Positions 63,035-64,000 of a DNA stretch of 64,000 nucleotides are shown here, piece by piece. Within the stretch, counting starts at the first letter, position 1, and the number at the start of each line of letters is the position of its first letter. The stretch is from NCBI GenBank assembly GCA_000526575.1, contig JAGI01000002.1:930001-994000 (forward strand). The letters run 5' to 3'. The notes beneath the pieces are model-generated. The model had not been told where the DNA came from and ran no database searches. It saw nothing but the letters and a program-made list of their open reading frames with translations. This DNA is from Clostridium sp. 12(A) (GTDB lineage Bacteria; Bacillota; Clostridia; Lachnospirales; Lachnospiraceae). The position numbers and the translations under genes were made by a program.

Positions 63035-64000
63035 GATTTGTTTCCTCTTCTAACGCTTCCGCTTCTTTTTTCTTTTTCAGCCTTTTGAATACAATCACTC
63101 CGCCGATAATCCCTACGGCCAGGACTACAATCACAGAAGCAACGATCACATTCCGGTACTTGGCAAATCCTTGAGGTTCCATATCCGTTGGCAGTGCGCC
63201 TGGATCTTCTTCTCCAAAATCAGTTTCCTGAGCGTCTGATACCATTAAGGTTATTTCTTTCTCTAAAGGCTCACTAACAGCTCCATTTTCATCTTCATAG
63301 GTAATGAGAACCTTGATTCTTCCATCGTCAGCCGTGGGGGCAATGGCTGAGATCATAGCATCCACATTCCCAGTCTCACCCGGTTTTATATTTCCTACAT
63401 AGCTGCTGGTCTGCTGGATAGAATCTCCGACGAAATTCACCATAACATTATATAAAAGAACCTTACCGGTATTATTAATTGGGAACATGACATTGGTCTC
63501 TGATCCTACATTAACAGAATCCGGGGAAACCTCTATGGTTCCTGTATTGAGACGTGGTGTCTGTCTGACAGGAATATTTACAACCACTTTTTCTTCTGCA
63601 TTCTTAAACTCAGGGCTGTCGTATTTCTCGGTAATGGTTATGGCATAGGTCCTTTGGTCCACCCAGGCACCTGCCCGAAGCTTTACCTTGACATCAGTTA
63701 CCTGACCTGCTCCAAGAGAGTTAACGACTACAGAGGGAGAACTGGAATCCGTGGTAAATACCGCACTTTCCGTTACCTTTTCTGATTCCAGGCTAAAAAG
63801 AATATTGCTGGCTGCAACGTTTTCTGATGCGTTTTTCATATGAAGGGTAAGCTCAAATTCATCACCGGCATATACAGTTTCCGGGTTGGTCTGGAATCCA
63901 TCTACAATCAGCCTTGCCTTGGAACGGTCATTGGCATTAAATTCCTTCGTATCGCTTTCCTTTTCCTTGTTTTGAACCTTAACAAAGAACGTTCCCTCGG
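63024..64000 (-). CDS. CARDB/COG1361-like membrane protein, N-terminus beyond window
   Basis: The frame stays open to base 64000, so the first ATG inside (63839) is internal. The visible ~325 residues are Ig-like beta domains (IVDGFQTNPETVYAGDEFEL, GTIEVSPDSVNVGSETNVMF, NIKPGETGNVDAMISAIAP) followed by one membrane helix (VIVASVIVVLAVGIIGGVIVF) and a short Lys/Glu-rich cytoplasmic tail. Extracellular domains anchored at the C-terminus; translationally coupled to the permease, so probably part of the same exporter or envelope complex. Confidence 0.82.
   Translation of the reverse strand, partial: EGTFFVKVQNKEKESDTKEFNANDRSKARLIVDGFQTNPETVYAGDEFELTLHMKNASENVAASNILFSLESEKVTESAVFTTDSSSPSVVVNSLGAGQVTDVKVKLRAGAWVDQRTYAITITEKYDSPEFKNAEEKVVVNIPVRQTPRLNTGTIEVSPDSVNVGSETNVMFPINNTGKVLLYNVMVNFVGDSIQQTSSYVGNIKPGETGNVDAMISAIAPTADDGRIKVLITYEDENGAVSEPLEKEITLMVSDAQETDFGEEDPGALPTDMEPQGFAKYRNVIVASVIVVLAVGIIGGVIVFKRLKKKKEAEALEEETNHEI

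Noticed and set aside
1-64000. tRNA or rRNA genes, CRISPR arrays, insertion sequences with DDE transposases
   Set aside because: None could be recognised on either strand by reading; the only mobile functions are serine recombinases.

Overview
This window comes from a low-GC, endospore-forming Clostridia genome, most likely Lachnospiraceae of the Lacrimispora / Clostridium cluster XIVa type. Pointers to this are sigK, the sporulation protein YtaF, SpoIIIE/FtsK next to TepA, a THF riboswitch on folT, the purine pathway with separate AICAR transformylase and PurO-type IMP cyclohydrolase, and many large serine recombinases. The genus is inferred from gene content only.

Layout. 1-11.95 kb (minus strand): a housekeeping run tepA-ftsK-fhs-murE-murF-priA-def-fmt. 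12.1-15.9 kb (plus): citrate synthase and an aconitase-family hydratase, with a promoter and a structured leader. 16-17.6 kb: an SH3b-NlpC/P60 cell-wall hydrolase. 17.8-20.8 kb: a TrpXYZ-type ABC importer. 20.9-26.2 kb: YitT, GalT, and a set resembling flavin-based extracellular electron transfer (Gx transporter, FMN-binding repeat protein, NusG-domain-II protein). 26.2-31 kb: DegV, a PhoR/PhoB-like pair and a Na/phosphate cotransporter with Pho-box-like repeats. 31-39 kb: a dipeptidase and a MacAB-like efflux operon (SLH protein, membrane fusion protein, ATPase, permease) divergent from its probable two-component system. 39-46.3 kb: small alarmone synthetase, Mrp ATPase, folT with THF riboswitch, lrgAB, small membrane proteins, FliB, YtaF and signal peptidase I.

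Main discovery. The mother-cell sigma factor gene sigK is split into three pieces on the minus strand: codons 1-89 (59409-59144), codons 89-189 (54945-54645) and codons 189-210 plus stop (46366-46298), followed by its own terminator. Two separate intervening elements lie between the pieces. Element 1 (4,200 bp) sits at the classical skin position, in the AATGA repeat. It carries a SpoIVCA-like recombinase, a divergent 57-codon ORF, a cytochrome-b5-like protein and a GH27 alpha-galactosidase. Element 2 (8,279 bp) splits the recognition helix of region 4.2. It carries three overlapping large serine recombinase genes, a small ORF, an Asp-box beta-propeller protein and a CE4 polysaccharide deacetylase. 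Joining the pieces at a shared AA (element 1) and TA (element 2) gives an in-frame 210-residue sigma-K without a pro-sequence. The circle junction predicted for each element is a dyad centred exactly on that dinucleotide, which is strong internal support. A functional sigma-K should therefore need two excision events.

59.5-64 kb (minus): AICAR transformylase, IMP cyclohydrolase, a MacB/FtsX-type permease and a partial CARDB-like membrane protein that runs off the right edge.
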